This document shows, piece by piece, positions 13,247 to 25,820 of a DNA stretch of 64,000 nucleotides. The stretch is taken from NCBI GenBank assembly GCA_002794785.1, contig NBBA01000005.1:1984001-2048000 (forward strand), read 5' to 3'. A program made the position numbers and the translations under genes. The notes below the pieces were generated by a model, which was given only the letters and a program-made list of their open reading frames with translations, made no database searches and had not been told where the DNA came from. This DNA is from Coniferiporia sulphurascens. Its lineage: Eukaryota; Basidiomycota; Agaricomycetes; Hymenochaetales; Hymenochaetaceae. Within the stretch, counting starts at the first letter, position 1. Each line of letters opens with the position of its first letter.

Positions 13247-13488
13247 CGTTATATCTAAACAGTTGATAAAGAGCGTACTTGTGCCGGAAAGGAGATTTCG
13301 TAGGTTGTGCTGGTGGCAGGAGGAGTTGAGGGGTCTGGTGGCAAGCGAGACGCGTCGATCCAAAGCGCGTCTCTCTCAGTCACGTGCCATCCAGGCCGAT
13401 AGTTCTCACGACTTCTGGCTGGACTTTATTCCCACGGATCGGTCGACTGCCATCGGAAAAGGTCGAATAACTGCTTAATATCGCTTTC

Positions 13489-15636
13489 ATGTTCAAGCAA
13501 TGCTCTAAAGCACTTTTACAACCCGATGTCGCCTATCGTTTTTCCCGTTTCTCCACGCAGACATGTGCCAAAAATGTGAATAGCCGGTCTGACTGGGAGC
13601 TTGTCATAGGTCTCGAAGTTCATGCTCAAATCAAGTCTCGGGCAAAACTATTTTCTCGTCCGTTCTTTTCGTCCCATTCCCGCGAAGTGACTGGAAATAA
13701 TTAAATCGAGTAGACGCATGGACATCCACTTATGACGAAAGGGCGAATACCCATGTCGACGTCTATGATACGTCTTTCCCTGGCACATTACCTGTTCGTA
13801 ATTCTGTCTTTGCATTTGTTTATGTATTACAGCACCATTCACATTTTAGCTTATACTTTTAATCATTCCAGAAGTTAAATTCGGCTTGCGTAGACCTCGC
13901 CCTACGTACGGCGATCGCTTTAGGCTCGCGTGTCCAGACCCGCTCCACGTTTGACCGGAAACACTACTTTTACTCCGACCTCCCTGCTGGCTACCAGATC
14001 ACTCAACATTATGGTACGATCTCACTCACCATAATGGATTCATTCCTAGACGCTTATCGGCATTTAAGCTCCTTTCGCAAAGGGAGGACATCTTAAACTC
14101 CGTCAGAGTGGGATTTCAGTCAACATAAAGCAAATACAGCTGGAGCAAGTGAATAACATGTCCTCTTTATATCTTGGCTCTTGATTCTCACACATGGCTG
14201 TGTGAGGATACTGCGAAGTCCGCTTTTGACGCAAGAGGTCAACACTCTCTTATTGACTTGAACAGAGCTGGGTCCGCCCTTATGGAAATCGTCTCGGAAC
14301 CTGATATGAAGTTAGCTTTACCCAGAACAAGAGGTAGAGTTATGCTGACAGTATACTAGATCTCCTGATGAAGCGGGAGAGTATGTCAGAACCCTCCAAA
14401 CCCTGCTTCGTTCAGTGGGATCTAGTGATGGGAACATGGAACAAGTAATAACATGATAGATTTCTGTGTGTATATTGACGTTCGATATGGCAGGGTTCTT
14501 TGCGCTGTGACGTCAATGTCTCCGTTAATCGGATTGGAGAATCCAGGGGAACAAGGTGCGAAATCAAGAACCTCAATAGCGTTAGGTTCATGATGATGGC
14601 TATCAGTGAGCATGTCTGTGTATATTCTCCCATATGTAATACGACTTATCGTGGTCCCAGAATTTGAAGCGATGCGTCATATATCACTGCTTGAAGGGGG
14701 AGGGTTTGTTTCTCAAGAAACTCGAGGCTTCGATGAACATAAAGCTGAAACCTATCGAATGAGGAGCAAGGAAGATGCGCCAGACTATCGATACATGCCC
14801 GATCCAAACTTACCACCCGTTGTCGTTGAAAAGGTATCCTGGTGTACCTTGTATCCTCACTGCTTAATTGATCATGGGCCTTCCAGAAATACGTCGAACT
14901 CATTCGAGAGACAATGCCCGACCTCCCAGAGGAATTTCGTACCCGCCTTCTTGCGAAGGGTCTTTCCCCGAGAGACGTAGATTTTCTCATGTCACTTGAC
15001 GCAGGCCGCGAGGTCGGACTCGACTGCCAACCGATTCAAGGATTCGTATCTTTCTTCGAAAATGTCGCAAAGGACCGTGATCCGAAAATAGCTATCAACT
15101 GGTTTGGTGCCTCTCTCCCATATCATAACCTTATTTGACAGTCATCATCAGGATAACCCATGATCTCTATGGGCTACTCATTGCAAGGAAGGAGACGTTC
15201 AAAGACAATCCAGTTTCAGTCGATCAAATGCGGGAATTGATAGATTTAGTAGAAAGCAAGAGGGTCACCAGTATGTGAGCCTTGGTTTGTCAAGTCGATG
15301 GCGATCATGACGTCTTTCTCAGGTACTTCTGGAAAACGCCTGCTTAAATATATGGTAGAAAAAAGACCGTGTAAAGCACCCACGGCTCTTGCGCAGGAGT
15401 TATCCCTTTTGGCCCTTGATTTCAGTGATGAACAAACCGACGGAATTCTCGACAAGCTTTGTCGTACAGCTATAGATGAATTACCCGAGGAGGCCGAGGT
15501 TGTGCGGAAGGGCAACCCCAAGGTATTGAACAAGCTCGTAGGGTTTGTAATGAAGTTGAGCAAGGGTCGAACGGAGGCCCAAGCTGTTCGCGCTCGCCTT
15601 AATAGAATGCTTACAGGAAAGGAAATTTCGCGATAG
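13489..15636 (+). CDS. Mitochondrial glutamyl-tRNA(Gln) amidotransferase subunit B (GatB/Pet112)
   Basis: GatB is part of the complex that converts Glu-tRNA(Gln) to Gln-tRNA(Gln) in mitochondria. After a basic, Ser-rich presequence comes [22 protein letters not shown]. An in-frame stop near 13702 lies in an intron: removing GTCCGT...GAGTAG (about 13657-13710) joins KLFS to [19 protein letters not shown]. Later blocks are [70 protein letters not shown] sequence and [15 protein letters not shown]. The C-terminal tRNA-binding YqeY-like tail (15298-15636) contains [20 protein letters not shown] and ends after [14 protein letters not shown] see no disabling lesion. Confidence 0.92.
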
Positions 15637-15689
15637 TAGCATACATATATTTTACACATATTTATGTCGTGGACATACATCTTAATCTT

Positions 15690-16629
15690 TCAAACAGTGA
15701 CTTTAGCTTGCAAAAATCCGCTCCACTCGCGCTCACCCCAAGAACTGGAGATCTCTCCTGCAACCAACCCATCCCAGAGCACTGTAGGAGTTACGTGAAT
15801 GCTATTTTGTCTAGCGAACTTGACTGCAGCGGGGAAAAAGGTTTGTATATTGCTGCTGAGTATAGCTCGAGCCCGATGCATACACACACATACCTGTGTA
15901 CTTAAGATCATCCGTAACGGCCGTTCCTCCATTCAAAGAGCTTTTAAAGGAGAGAAGATCTTTAAGCGTGTCTTTCTTGTCAGCACCGACGACGGTGACG
16001 GCGAGTTCAATAAGCTGTTCCCGAATTTGTGTCGGTGACAGATCAGCAGTTGGTATATCGAAAAAGTTGCTTTGATTCTTGAATAGCTGTCTTGCACGAT
16101 CAGATAAATGCGTTCTTTTCCAGAAACAAAACCCAAACACCTCGACTGAGTAAGGCCAGAACTTCTCTGGGGCAACGCGAGCGACCTTAGAAAGGTCGGA
16201 TTAGAGCTGCCATACTTAATGAAAATGCATCTATCTTACGGCCAAAGCGGACTCATGCGTCAACGTCGACGAGCTATGCCAAGGCTGGACCTGAAGTCGG
16301 ATAATTGCCTTGACCTTGCCGTCGTATTGTCCTCCAGCATCAAGGAGGGGTTTCAATACATTATCAATGGTGAACGCTAATTTTGCACTGGTTAAAGCAG
16401 TTGTATTGTTCAAAAGAACTTCTCTGCGTCAGTGTCCCAGGACACACCTGAAAGGACAGACGTAGTCCACTTTATACGAAGGCATGACATTGCATACAGT
16501 ACATGGCGTTCAATGCGGTGTACAGTTTAACTGTTACTGCGCGAAGAGCGTACCGAAGAAGTCAAGCGTATGGGGAGCGTCCGGCCCCCCCGCGATCAAT
16601 AAAGGCTTCAAAGAGGGTTGAAGAGCCAT
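15690..16629 (-). CDS. DsbA-like thioredoxin-fold protein with a CPFS active-site motif
   Basis: The start at 16629 gives MALQPSLKPLLIAGGP followed by DAPHTLDFFVDYVCPFSAK after splicing of two short introns (the donor after GACTTCTTCG, and GTGTGT...CCAG near 16387-16440). The helical insertion has FTIDNVLKPLLDAGGQYDGK, VQPWHSSSTLTHESAL and VAPEKFWPYS. The C-terminal part has HVTPTVLWDGLVAGEISSSW with a cis-proline-like TPT, then EWSGFLQAKVTV before the stop at 15690. The active-site position reads C-P-F-S, so the second Cys is replaced by Ser. Typical disulfide oxidase activity is therefore unlikely as such. No signal peptide is visible. Its role is unknown. It ends 53 bases from the GatB stop (convergent) and is divergent from the Csn12-like gene. 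Confidence 0.75.
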
Positions 16630-16816
16630 GAAACGAGATAGATCTGGTGGGTGGATGAACTCGAGAACGTATGGCGGCGGCACGCGCTTGCCGCTTTCGG
16701 GCGTAAGTTGTTATTGCTGCACGCATCCAACAGAACTCTAGTTTATCCTCTCACTTTATCAGTGGACAATTAAAGTCAAGACCACGTCCAGGGAAGAAAA
16801 ATCAACAATAATTGCG

Positions 16817-18533
16817 ATGGCCATAACCTTTTCCGAGTACCTATCCATGCTCGGAACAGCTCTGGCTCAACAACAGGGCCCTCACCTTGCTTACTTGTTG
16901 CGGCCGACGAGCCCACACGCAAAAGACTTGATAAAACAGTTTCGTAACCCGACGGTATGTAACGGGTCAGTGAATGACGGACATTGAAATAATAACAGTA
17001 TTCCAATAGCACCAGACTCTATCGGCCTACGAAGGCTCTTTAACCGCACCTTGGGATGAAATTGCCATCTCATATGCGCTGGTCGTGAACTGTATCGCGA
17101 AAAACAAATCGGCTGAGGCGTTTAAAGAACACTCACAGCTCGTCTCGTGTGCAGATTTCCCTTACTCAGCCCTGTGTTCCATATTTATATGTTGACGTTG
17201 AACTTGCCAAACAGTCTATTCTACCGATTCTTTACGAACAACACGGGTTGGACGCTTTCTGCATTGTTTGCTATCTTGAGGGACTTGAGAGATATTGCCT
17301 ACGATGTGAGTCGACATCTGTAGATCCGATTTTAACTCTTTTTACCTATGTGGAATCTGTCAGGCAGATATAGCCACCCAGCAAACTGAGTGCATGGAGG
17401 AAGCAGCACGCATCATCACAAAGGCCTTCACACACTGTGTGACAGACCGGTACGCCAAAACTTGATTTATCTATTGAATTGATTTAGATGGATGGCATGA
17501 CAAGGACCTCACCAGCCGCGGAGTCGCGAAAATGGGGCGTCTATTATGTAGTGGGCTTGGTTATAAAATGCTATTTTCGAGTGAGCCGGTCGTCGAGTTC
17601 TTCAGCTAGGCCTAACAAATTTCAAGGTCAAACGTATAGCTCTTTCTAGAAACATACTTCGCGCTTTAGAAGCGAATAAGGACATCCCTCCTTTGTCGTC
17701 CTATCCAAGGGCTCACCAAGTGAGCACTTGCACTTAATGGTGGGAGGGGAATTAACGTGTGCTCGCCTTCTAGGTCACATTCAGATATTACATCGGTGTC
17801 ATCGCTTTTCTTAATGAAGATTTTGAGAAGGCGAGCTAACTAGCAGTCGGCAAAGCTAGTTTATACTCATTGGGATTCTGCAGGCCGAACAGGAGTTGAC
17901 ACACTCTTTCTATAATTGCTACAATGATGGTGCACAAATGAATCAACAGTAAGTCTTGTCATCAGATTTTGCACCCTCGTTTGAAAATCAAACAAATTAG
18001 GCGAATACTTTCATACCTTATTCCATTGAGAATCCTGCGTGGACATCTTCCTTCGGATGAGTTACTTAAACGATTTCCCTTATTGGCGGAAGTTTATTCC
18101 CCGTTTATCGTTGCAATACGGAAAGCGGATATAAAAGCATATGACATTGCTTTATTCAAGTGGGAGAAAAAGCTATTTGAGCTTAATGCCTGGCTAGTTT
18201 TTGAGCGGGCAAGGGAACTCGTGATGAGAGGACTGTTTAGAAAAGTGTAGGTTTTTTCCTAGTTGTGTTACACTAACCGACCTGACAACACACATTTTAC
18301 ACAGGTGGGTGTTGCTCGACAAGAGCACGCGGATTCCAATACACATGTTCCACTGCGCCGTGCGTATGGTCGGAATGAGAGTTGAAGTGGAAGAGGTTGA
18401 ATGTTTTGTTGCAAACATGATCTATAAGGGTTTGATCAGAGGGTACATCTCACACGAGCGACAAATGGTAGTCCTGGCATCGAACGGGGCGTTCCCCAGA
18501 CTGGCTGAACGTAGAAACCCCTTTGTATCGTAG
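16817..18533 (+). CDS. PCI-domain protein, Csn12/Thp1 (PCID2) family
   Basis: Family members act in mRNA export and transcription-coupled complexes (TREX-2, Thp3-Csn12), usually with Sem1. The start at 16817 gives MAITFSEYLSMLGTALAQQQ. Helical repeats follow, with ISYALVVNCIAKNKS, ELTHSFYNCYNDGAQMNQQ, RILSYLIPLRILRGHLPSDE and LLKRFPLLAEVYSPFIVAI. The C-terminal winged-helix part reads LVFERARELVMRGLFRKVWV, LLDKSTRIPIHMFHCAVRM and VECFVANMIYKGLIRGYISH. It ends in RRNPFVS. Several short introns are present. The block RADIKAYD-like (KADIKAYDIALFKWEKKLFE) is typical of the family. I favour Csn12 over the paralogue Thp1 but cannot separate them by eye. Confidence 0.87.
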
Positions 18534-18691
18534 TTGGATGTCTGTCATTGTTCCCCAATTTGTTTATGTTTATCTAGTTTCCTATTATCAAACCTGCGCC
18601 TCCATCGATGTCGGAGAGCGGATTGAATACTAGGCAAGCAACTTGGTTCCGAAGAGGTTGACCCTCTTCTTCTCTCTTACGACTCGGACTT

Positions 18692-20363
18692 ATGGGCAAC
18701 ACCCCATCTTCGCCGTCCAAGTTACGGAGGGATTCGTCCTTGATTTCCGGGCCGAGAGCGTTAGGGGGTCTAAGGGGTTCGCGAACGACCGCACCTTCAT
18801 TAGGTCCTGAGTTCATCATCTCACCGTACCCGAGTCCGAACCCAAACCAAAGCCAGGCTTCGTTCCACAATTCGCTGAATTCCCGACGGTCCACTCTTGA
18901 TGCACCGCAAGCAAGAACGCACTCGATTGAAGCCTCGGATGTACGAAGAACGAGGTCAGCGAACGCGTATCCCGGACCCAGCAGGGAGGAGAGGTCTTTG
19001 GAGCTTCTCAACGGGGCACCTCCGCCTTATACTTCCGTATACATTGACGACCCGTTATCGTCAAATTTTAAACAACCCGGAACACGAGATGGCCACTTGA
19101 CCGTGCCAGGTTCTTCACATCAGACGAAGGGCCACAGGAGGGCTGTGTCTTCAGTCACTCCAGGCGAAGGGAGCATGATATACACTGGAGTCCGTGACAG
19201 CCCCACCATTGAAGAAGCCCGGTCAAATGCGCTACTAGAATCCAGGATGAAACCGTTGCCGGAAGTATTTGGCTATGGCATTGGTAGCGGACAAAAGGTC
19301 GACTTCGACTATACTCAGTACTCTGAGGACGCCATGGCTCCCGCAACCGCTTCATCTTCAACAGAAATCACGCGGAGCACAAGTTCCTCGTCGCCTACGG
19401 AGAACCCATTAGAACTCTTAAAACGATACAATACAGTGTTTATTGTAGATGATTCGAGCTCAATGGCTGGAGAGAGATGGACAGAGGTTGGACCATCATT
19501 CATAATTCCGTTCTTTGCTAAAGAACTTACTATCGCTCAGGCGAGGGAGGCTCTGGCGTCTCTAGCAGATACCGCGGCAAGATATGACATGGATGGTATT
19601 GACGTACACTTTTTGAACTCGAATCGATCGGCTCGGAATATGCGCGTGCGTGCATTCATTTGAGTCCCTCTGGATCGAGACTATCCCTGACCCCTATCCT
19701 TACTAGAGTGCTTCGTCAGTGAAACGTCAATTTGATAGCATCCATCCTAATGGTCTTTCAATGCTTGCGCAAAAGCTCGAGGAGCTTCTGCAAGACTGCT
19801 TGTCAACGCTCGAGTCGGCAAAGCAAGACGTCAATCGAGGAGACCTACAAGCTGTGCAACGCGTGAAACCCGTGAATTATATTATAATTACCGATGGCGT
19901 CCCGAGTAAGCCAACTCTTCAAGCATATCGCGCTCACGAGTAACTTATATGTTATCCCAAGCCGACGACCCCGAAACTGTGATCGTTCAAGCTGCCCGGC
20001 GTCTGGATAATGGAAACTTTCCCGTTTCTCAGGTAGGTACATGATAACTTCGACGAATATACTTCTCATGAGGCCATCCTTCCCTAAGGTCGGTATTCAG
20101 TTCGTTCAGATCGGAGATGATCCTCGTGCTGCTGAGGCACTACGGGAGCTGGACGATGGGCTGGCGAAGGAGTATGGAATCAGGGTGAGCGAGCCTGCTT
20201 CCTCCACCCGGCAAAGCTGACCGGTCCTTGCCATAACCAGGACATGGTAGATTTCACGCCATACGTTGGCGGTCCCTTGGATTCTGAAATGCTGGTTAAG
20301 ATCCTCCTTGGTGGCATGAACCGGCGAGTAGACAAGAAAGGCGCTAGGAGCATTATGTCGTGA
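18692..20363 (+). CDS. von Willebrand factor A domain protein with predicted N-myristoylation
   Basis: The protein starts MGNTPSSPSK; Gly2 with Ser/Thr at positions 5-6 fits an N-myristoylation site, suggesting membrane attachment. About 230 residues of Ser/Pro-rich, probably disordered sequence follow, including PPPYTSVYIDD. The vWA domain then starts at NTVFIVDDSSSMAGERW, where DDSSS is the MIDAS metal site. It continues with ALASLADTAARYDMDGIDVH, FDSIHPNGLSMLAQKLEELL, KPVNYIIITDGVP, QVGIQFVQIGDDPRAAEAL and DMVDFTPYVGG. It ends in GARSIMS before the TGA at 20361. Three or four short introns lie in the domain. The metal site looks intact, and the partner is unknown. It is convergent with GCP5. 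Confidence 0.85.
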
Positions 20364-20563
20364 CATGTCCTTTTTGTTAATCTGCGACAGTTGCGTGTTT
20401 ACAAAGTAACTGGCTTCTGTGGTTTCTCCCGTTCTCCGATGTACGAATAATTGTTGTATACTGCCAACTGTTGTTATAATAACAGGTCCAATAATAATGC
20501 CTCCGCTACATAAATCGTACATCTGTAATCTTATCAGTACAATACGATCAGTACAATACGAAA

Positions 20564-23500
20564 CTAGAGATCCCATTCCTGCAACGAAAAGGCGAGCACA
20601 CCAAATGACCTTGAACTCTCGGAAGCTAGCGCTAGGCGTTCGACCTCTCGTCGAATATACCTGACAAGCGCATCGAGGTCCTTGGTGATCCTCTCATTTC
20701 GGCTGAAAAAATCCTCATCCCCGAAAGAATCAGATACAGAGGGAGCCGCAAAAGAATAGGCGTCTTGAGCGAGCTCAGGAGGAATGACCGACTCATCAAG
20801 ATCCGAATCGGAGCTTTCGGAAACATCCTCCTGGAACGAAGAGACGTGAGCGAAAGACACGATATTGCGACTCTCGCGCCTGAGCCGCCTACTCCTATGT
20901 CGTCGTGAACGGGTGGTGGATACACGGGAAGTATTCAGCGTCGTATCACCAGCAAATGCGATAAAACAATCGCTGAATACCGTGCTCATATCAAGGATGG
21001 AGAGTAAGGCAAGATGAAGTGCCGAAGTCTAACTTTGATAAATTATAGTCGAAGTTAAAGTTGTTCCAGTCACTCACATCCTCATGCAGTAAACATAGCT
21101 TTTCCAGTCTGTCCAGGCTGTAATTGATCCCAGACACACGTCAAACGATCCGAGCCTGTCTGAGACTGGAATCAAAGAACTTACTGGCTGCGGTGAAACT
21201 TTATCAAATCGTCCAAAGAGGCAGCAGTTTTTAAATGGTCATGAAAATGTCCGACCTCGACATGTATGATCTACGCAAGCGTGAGTAGTGGTTCAAGATA
21301 AGCAGCACAGTCGTTCTCACATGGGAGCAAACGAAATCCAGGAAAACACTGAAAACAAATTGTAAACAGAAAAAGAGGCAAAGAATGAAATGTAAATTTG
21401 CCTACTTGACAAACCATGATAGTTTCTTCCTTGTGGCATAAAAAACCTTCAGCTCATCCCTGGAACGCGCTGTATTGGCAGCGGAACTTCGCACAAGGAT
21501 GTTATCAAGAGCCGCCTTTGCCCATCTAACTTGGAGAAGAAGGATGAAAATAGAATTGTAAACCCGAGAAGCGTGGTCGTCAAATATATATATTAGAGGG
21601 AATGGGGCAGAATATTGCACTGTCAAACCGTCGAAGATCCTGACCGAACGATGTAAATCCGACATTCTGTTCGCTTTATATGACAGGCGAACGAGGGTTG
21701 AGTTCATCCAATCCATCTTCAAGGAGCTCACGGCATCACGGAATGCCGTGTTGAGGAAGTGGAAGTCGGTCCAGACCTTTTTCGAGTCTATCTGTGAAGG
21801 CAAAAACAGTTAGATGGTTGCTTCGTGTGTTGTAACACAAACTCACCGCGTTAAACAACACGTCGCAGAAGTCTGACATGGCGTCCCCTTTTCGCAGAAG
21901 AAACAAGCTTTCAATGGCGTTGAGATGATACAGAAAACTGCAGTCCTCATGAAGCACTTCGTGAAGAGCCTTGCCCGCATTTACGCAGATTGGGAGGAGG
22001 TAGTCGGATAGCAATAGCGATAAATCTCCAGCAGAAAAAACATTATTCGAAAGGCTCTTTTCATGCAAACCAGGAGGTGCTGATGACCTAATGGCCGTGT
22101 TCAAACCTAGTATGTAATTTTCAAAAGTCGGCCAGACAGAACTAGAAAGGGGCCTATACACTTGATTACAGCTCTCATTACGGTCGAGGATGCGCAGAAG
22201 ACCGATGGACTTCCCCGTGCTCAGAAGGCTTTCAGCGAGAGATCCAAGAAATAAGGGAACGTCGGAACACTGAATCGGAGTTCCCTCAGCGAGTAAACGC
22301 GATCGGAGACTGTATCCATGCGACCAGAAATCTGGATCGGTCAGGAGTAATTCGTTCGACTCGATGAAAAACTCTGCAGGCAGTGCATCGCGATCAAGGG
22401 TCGAGTTGCTGGCCTCCGGCATGAAGGTACCATCGCTGAGCCACCGGCCGAGCATTCGCCAAACAGGTTCTGCCGTCCGAAGGAAAACCTGCATTAAGGC
22501 CAAAGCGCTAACGGAATCTGCAAACGAGTGCCTTGTTTGGACTGCACCAAAGAGCGTATCCAAAATCTGAGACGAGAAGGAAGACGGGGAAGACCGTACA
22601 TGTGCGAGTATCCGAGCCCTGCCTAGCCAGGCTGAGTCAGGAAAAGATAGATGCAGGATTTTCAGCAATTCTTCAAACGTTTCCGAAAATTCGTCTCGAA
22701 TGGCCTTTTTTAAGCTTAGCAGACTGACGACAGTACTACTGCCTTTCTGGAGATGTGCACGGAGTATCATCTCCTCCCTTTGCGCGGCCCATGCTTCAAG
22801 TTGGGTCAAGCGTAGCCCTATGGCATCAGCGAATGCTTCTGCGGTCAAAGAGGGGCTTGCCTGAAAGGCGACATATTCTCCTGTATCTGATATCATTGAT
22901 GATGAAAATAATCTTAAGTGAGTGAGAGACGTGGCGAGGTCTGCAAAATCTGAGAAAATAGAATGTTGCGCGGAGGGTGATAAGTGAAGTAGCTTGGGGG
23001 CATTTTGGAGTATCTGGATTGAAGTCATTCGAGCTCAGAAGTGTTCGGGATCACTCATTTCAAGACACTCACAGAAACAATAGGAACGTCATTTTCATCG
23101 TCAATTATTTCAAGTATTGTGTTTGTACGCCCCTGTAGTGCTATGAGAATTTCGCGCACGGCGTCATGTTCGTTAATGTACTTCTGCGAGAGGACAGTTG
23201 TAAACACCGCAGGTCCTGCTTTCTTTTTTTGCATACCTCATTTTCTGGATCTGAAAAATAGCTGCTCCCGACTGTGCTACTCGCTCTCAGGAAGACCGGT
23301 CCTTTTTTTGCAATTAGTGCTCTGAAATTTAATGTAACAAAAGAGAATACTCACCGAGGGTCGCCGGTTCACTCAGACTGAAATCGCGATCAGTTTCTGC
23401 ATCTGTGCGCCAATCGGCTCTCCAGTATTGTCGAGCTTGTAGTGCCTCAAGATTGTCTCGTAACATGAGAGACTCTGCCACACGCTCCTCCTGTGTCGGA

Positions 23501-24420
23501 TACTGTCCAGTCCTTATTCGTGGCGGTGGAGGGGTGACAGCGCGCTCAGACGGATCCGTCAAGCTACTAGCATCGAATATAGAAAATACTTCGCTTAAGG
23601 CTTCCGAGTTGGAATCGCTGATGGGAGACAGGGAATTTGAGTCTGAACTTTCGCATTCCCATTGATCGACTACGCTTCCTGGGGGCAATCCAACTGCACC
23701 TTGCCAATGCTGGCCGGAGAAAGGTTCTTCTTTAAGAATATCCGCCCAAGTGGGATTTAATGACGTGAGCAGGGGGTTATGGGCCTTTTCAACGACGCTA
23801 TCGGCATATACTAAAGTCGAGAGCGACGGAGGTAAAGACAGGCAGGTCTTGGAAGTCCATTTAGTGAAAAACACAAGAACACTAGAGAAAAGGGTACGTA
23901 CGAGAAGCTGCAGGTGGTCCGATATCTTGGATGTACTGATTTCGGTGTCGAGGTCACTTCGTTTCTCGGCCTCTAACCTGAGTTTCTCAGACGATATTTC
24001 AATCGCTTCGGAGAGATTACTGTGTGATTGTATGCGCGCCTTCCTTGCAAACCTGTGCCAAGATATTCCAGTCCTGGGCCTTGTTTAGCAGGCCATTGCT
24101 TACCTCTTGAGGTGGGCCAGGGCCGCATGCATATCCTGTCCTCCAGCTTGTTTAGCGAATGTATCTATTCGCCGTATGACGAGGTCTAAAGCGATATCGT
24201 AGTCCTCGTCCTTGTCTGGAGAAAGACCGGTAACTTGTGTAACCAAAGCTTGACACAGGGGCGCGATACGCGTCGATTGTCGTGTGGCTGGGCGCTGAGA
24301 GAGTCGCGAGCCGGGGCGGTGAGATATACGCGACGCCGTACGGTGGGATGCCACCGAGGAGGGTCTTGACATGCTCGATGACGGACGGGACGCGCTTACT
24401 GAGGGCTGCTGCGACATCAT
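20564..24420 (-). CDS. Gamma-tubulin complex component 5-like (GCP5)
   Basis: GCP-family (Spc97/Spc98) proteins form the gamma-tubulin ring complex that nucleates microtubules. Near the N terminus are a Ser/Arg-rich tail (SASRPSSSMSRPSSVASH) and a short helical domain. LTSLNPTWADILKEEPFSGQ and HWQGAVGLPPGSVVDQWECE (about 23640-23800) are typical of GCP5. The GRIP1 region is at 21736-23028, with LLRILDRNESCNQVYRPL. The GRIP2 part includes VWTDFHFLNTAFRDAV, FDGLTVQYSAPFPLIYIF and ELKVFYATRKKLSWFV. FHDHLKTAASLDDLIKFHRS then leads to an acidic insert (SESSDSDLDES) and the C terminus at SLQEWDL. The start is the MM pair at 24415-24420. The 5' end faces Mgm101, 130 bases away. Confidence 0.87.
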
Positions 24421-24550
24421 CGAGCTTTCGTGGTGACTTTGCCGAGACGCGTCTCGCGTCAAGTTACGTATATAAGTACACTCCCACGTCGCGTTTTCTT
24501 TTTCAACCGTGCAGCCGCGTTTCTTCTGGTTGCATCCTGCGCGCTCGAAA

Positions 24551-25557
24551 ATGTCACTTGGGTCGTTTTCGAGGACGTTTTCTTTGCTCAAGCGTTCAGC
24601 ACCGACTGTATACCGGGTCTCATACGGCCAGAGAGTTGGTCCGTCTCTGCGCTTCGCCAGCACTGAGGCAGGAAATCTCTCCGCCGCCGCTAACGGGCAA
24701 TCAAACTCTACTAACGGTGTTCGAGCGGATGAGGCTGTAGGGGAGGGCTCCCATGGATCTGTCGCTGTCGGGGAGGTGCCGAGAAACTACTCGGGCGATG
24801 GGACCAAGACGGACTGGTCGAGAAGTTACTTCGGTCTGTCTGCTGAGCCATTCTCAAAGGAGGCCGCAGATGTATTGCAAGCTCCTTTGGACCCAACGGA
24901 CATCGAGATGAAGCCCGGTGAGGGCTTAGTTCATCAATAAACAACATGTCAACTAATGAACTTCACATGTCTCCAGACGGTCTTATTTATTTGCCCGAAA
25001 TAAAATACCGAAGAATTTTAAACAAGGCATTCGGTCCTGGCGGATGGGGTCTGGCTCCAAGAAGCGAGACTAATGTTGGTCCCAAGATTGTCAGCAGGGA
25101 ATACGCTTTGGTGTGTCTGGGACGGTAAGCAAAGGCACAACTATCCTCCCTTAAATCCTCGTTGAACGTATTTTGCAAAGACTGGTTGCTGTCTCCAGAG
25201 GAGAGCAAGAGTATTTCGATCCATCTGGTATTCCAACGGCAACCGAAGCTTGCAAGAGCAATGCCTTAATGAGGTGCTGCAAAGATCTGGGCATAGCCAG
25301 CGAGCTTTGGTAAGTTTATAGCATACATCTACTGGAAGCTTCATTTATCGCTACTAGGGATCCTCGCTTTATTCGAGAATTCAAAGCCAAATATTGCATT
25401 GAGGTGTTTGCTGAGAATTTTACGACGAAAAAGAAGTATGTAATCCGGTCACTTTTTTGTACTTGGCGGGGCACAGCTAATTTTTTATCATATGTGCAGG
25501 AAGAAGCTATGGAGGCGAAAAGATCAGCCAAAGTTCGATTATCCGTGGAAAGAGTAG
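24551..25557 (+). CDS. MGM101: Mitochondrial genome maintenance protein Mgm101
   Basis: Mgm101 is a Rad52-like single-strand annealing protein of mitochondrial nucleoids in fungi. The start at 24551 gives a basic presequence ([20 protein letters not shown]). A variable, Ser/Gly-rich region precedes the core. The core is interrupted by an intron from GTGAGG to CTCCAG (about 24919-24976), which joins DIEMKP to [20 protein letters not shown]. Further blocks are [60 protein letters not shown] and [17 protein letters not shown]. The C terminus is basic (KKKKLWRRK) and ends FDYPWKE. It is about the usual length and intact. Confidence 0.95.
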
Positions 25558-25820
25558 TTTGTGCAATCGCCGAATCCTGACCCATCCTGGCGTCGTGAGT
25601 CTAGACGAGATAGATACGGGTCGGGCTTTTGTCTTTAATCCATGTAGTAATAGTACTTTCATAATGCAGGCAGCCATACGAAACGGTTCCTGAAATTTCT
25701 TAGACTTATCTTATCTTATTGTGTTCATCGAGGACCGCGTGGAACTTGCTGCGCCCAGTGATACAGGCCTAGAGTAGATGCCATGCATCTTTGCCTCAAC
25801 CCCCAGGACACACAACAACA

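Noticed and set aside
13650..13730. Apparent stop codon and frameshift early in GatB
   Set aside because: Removing a GTCCGT...GAGTAG intron joins KLFS to [15 protein letters not shown], which fits the family, so the gene is not broken.
24430..24663. Longer N terminus of GCP5 running into the Mgm101 gene
   Set aside because: It overlaps the Mgm101 coding start on the other strand; the MM start at 24420 is simpler and leaves a divergent promoter.
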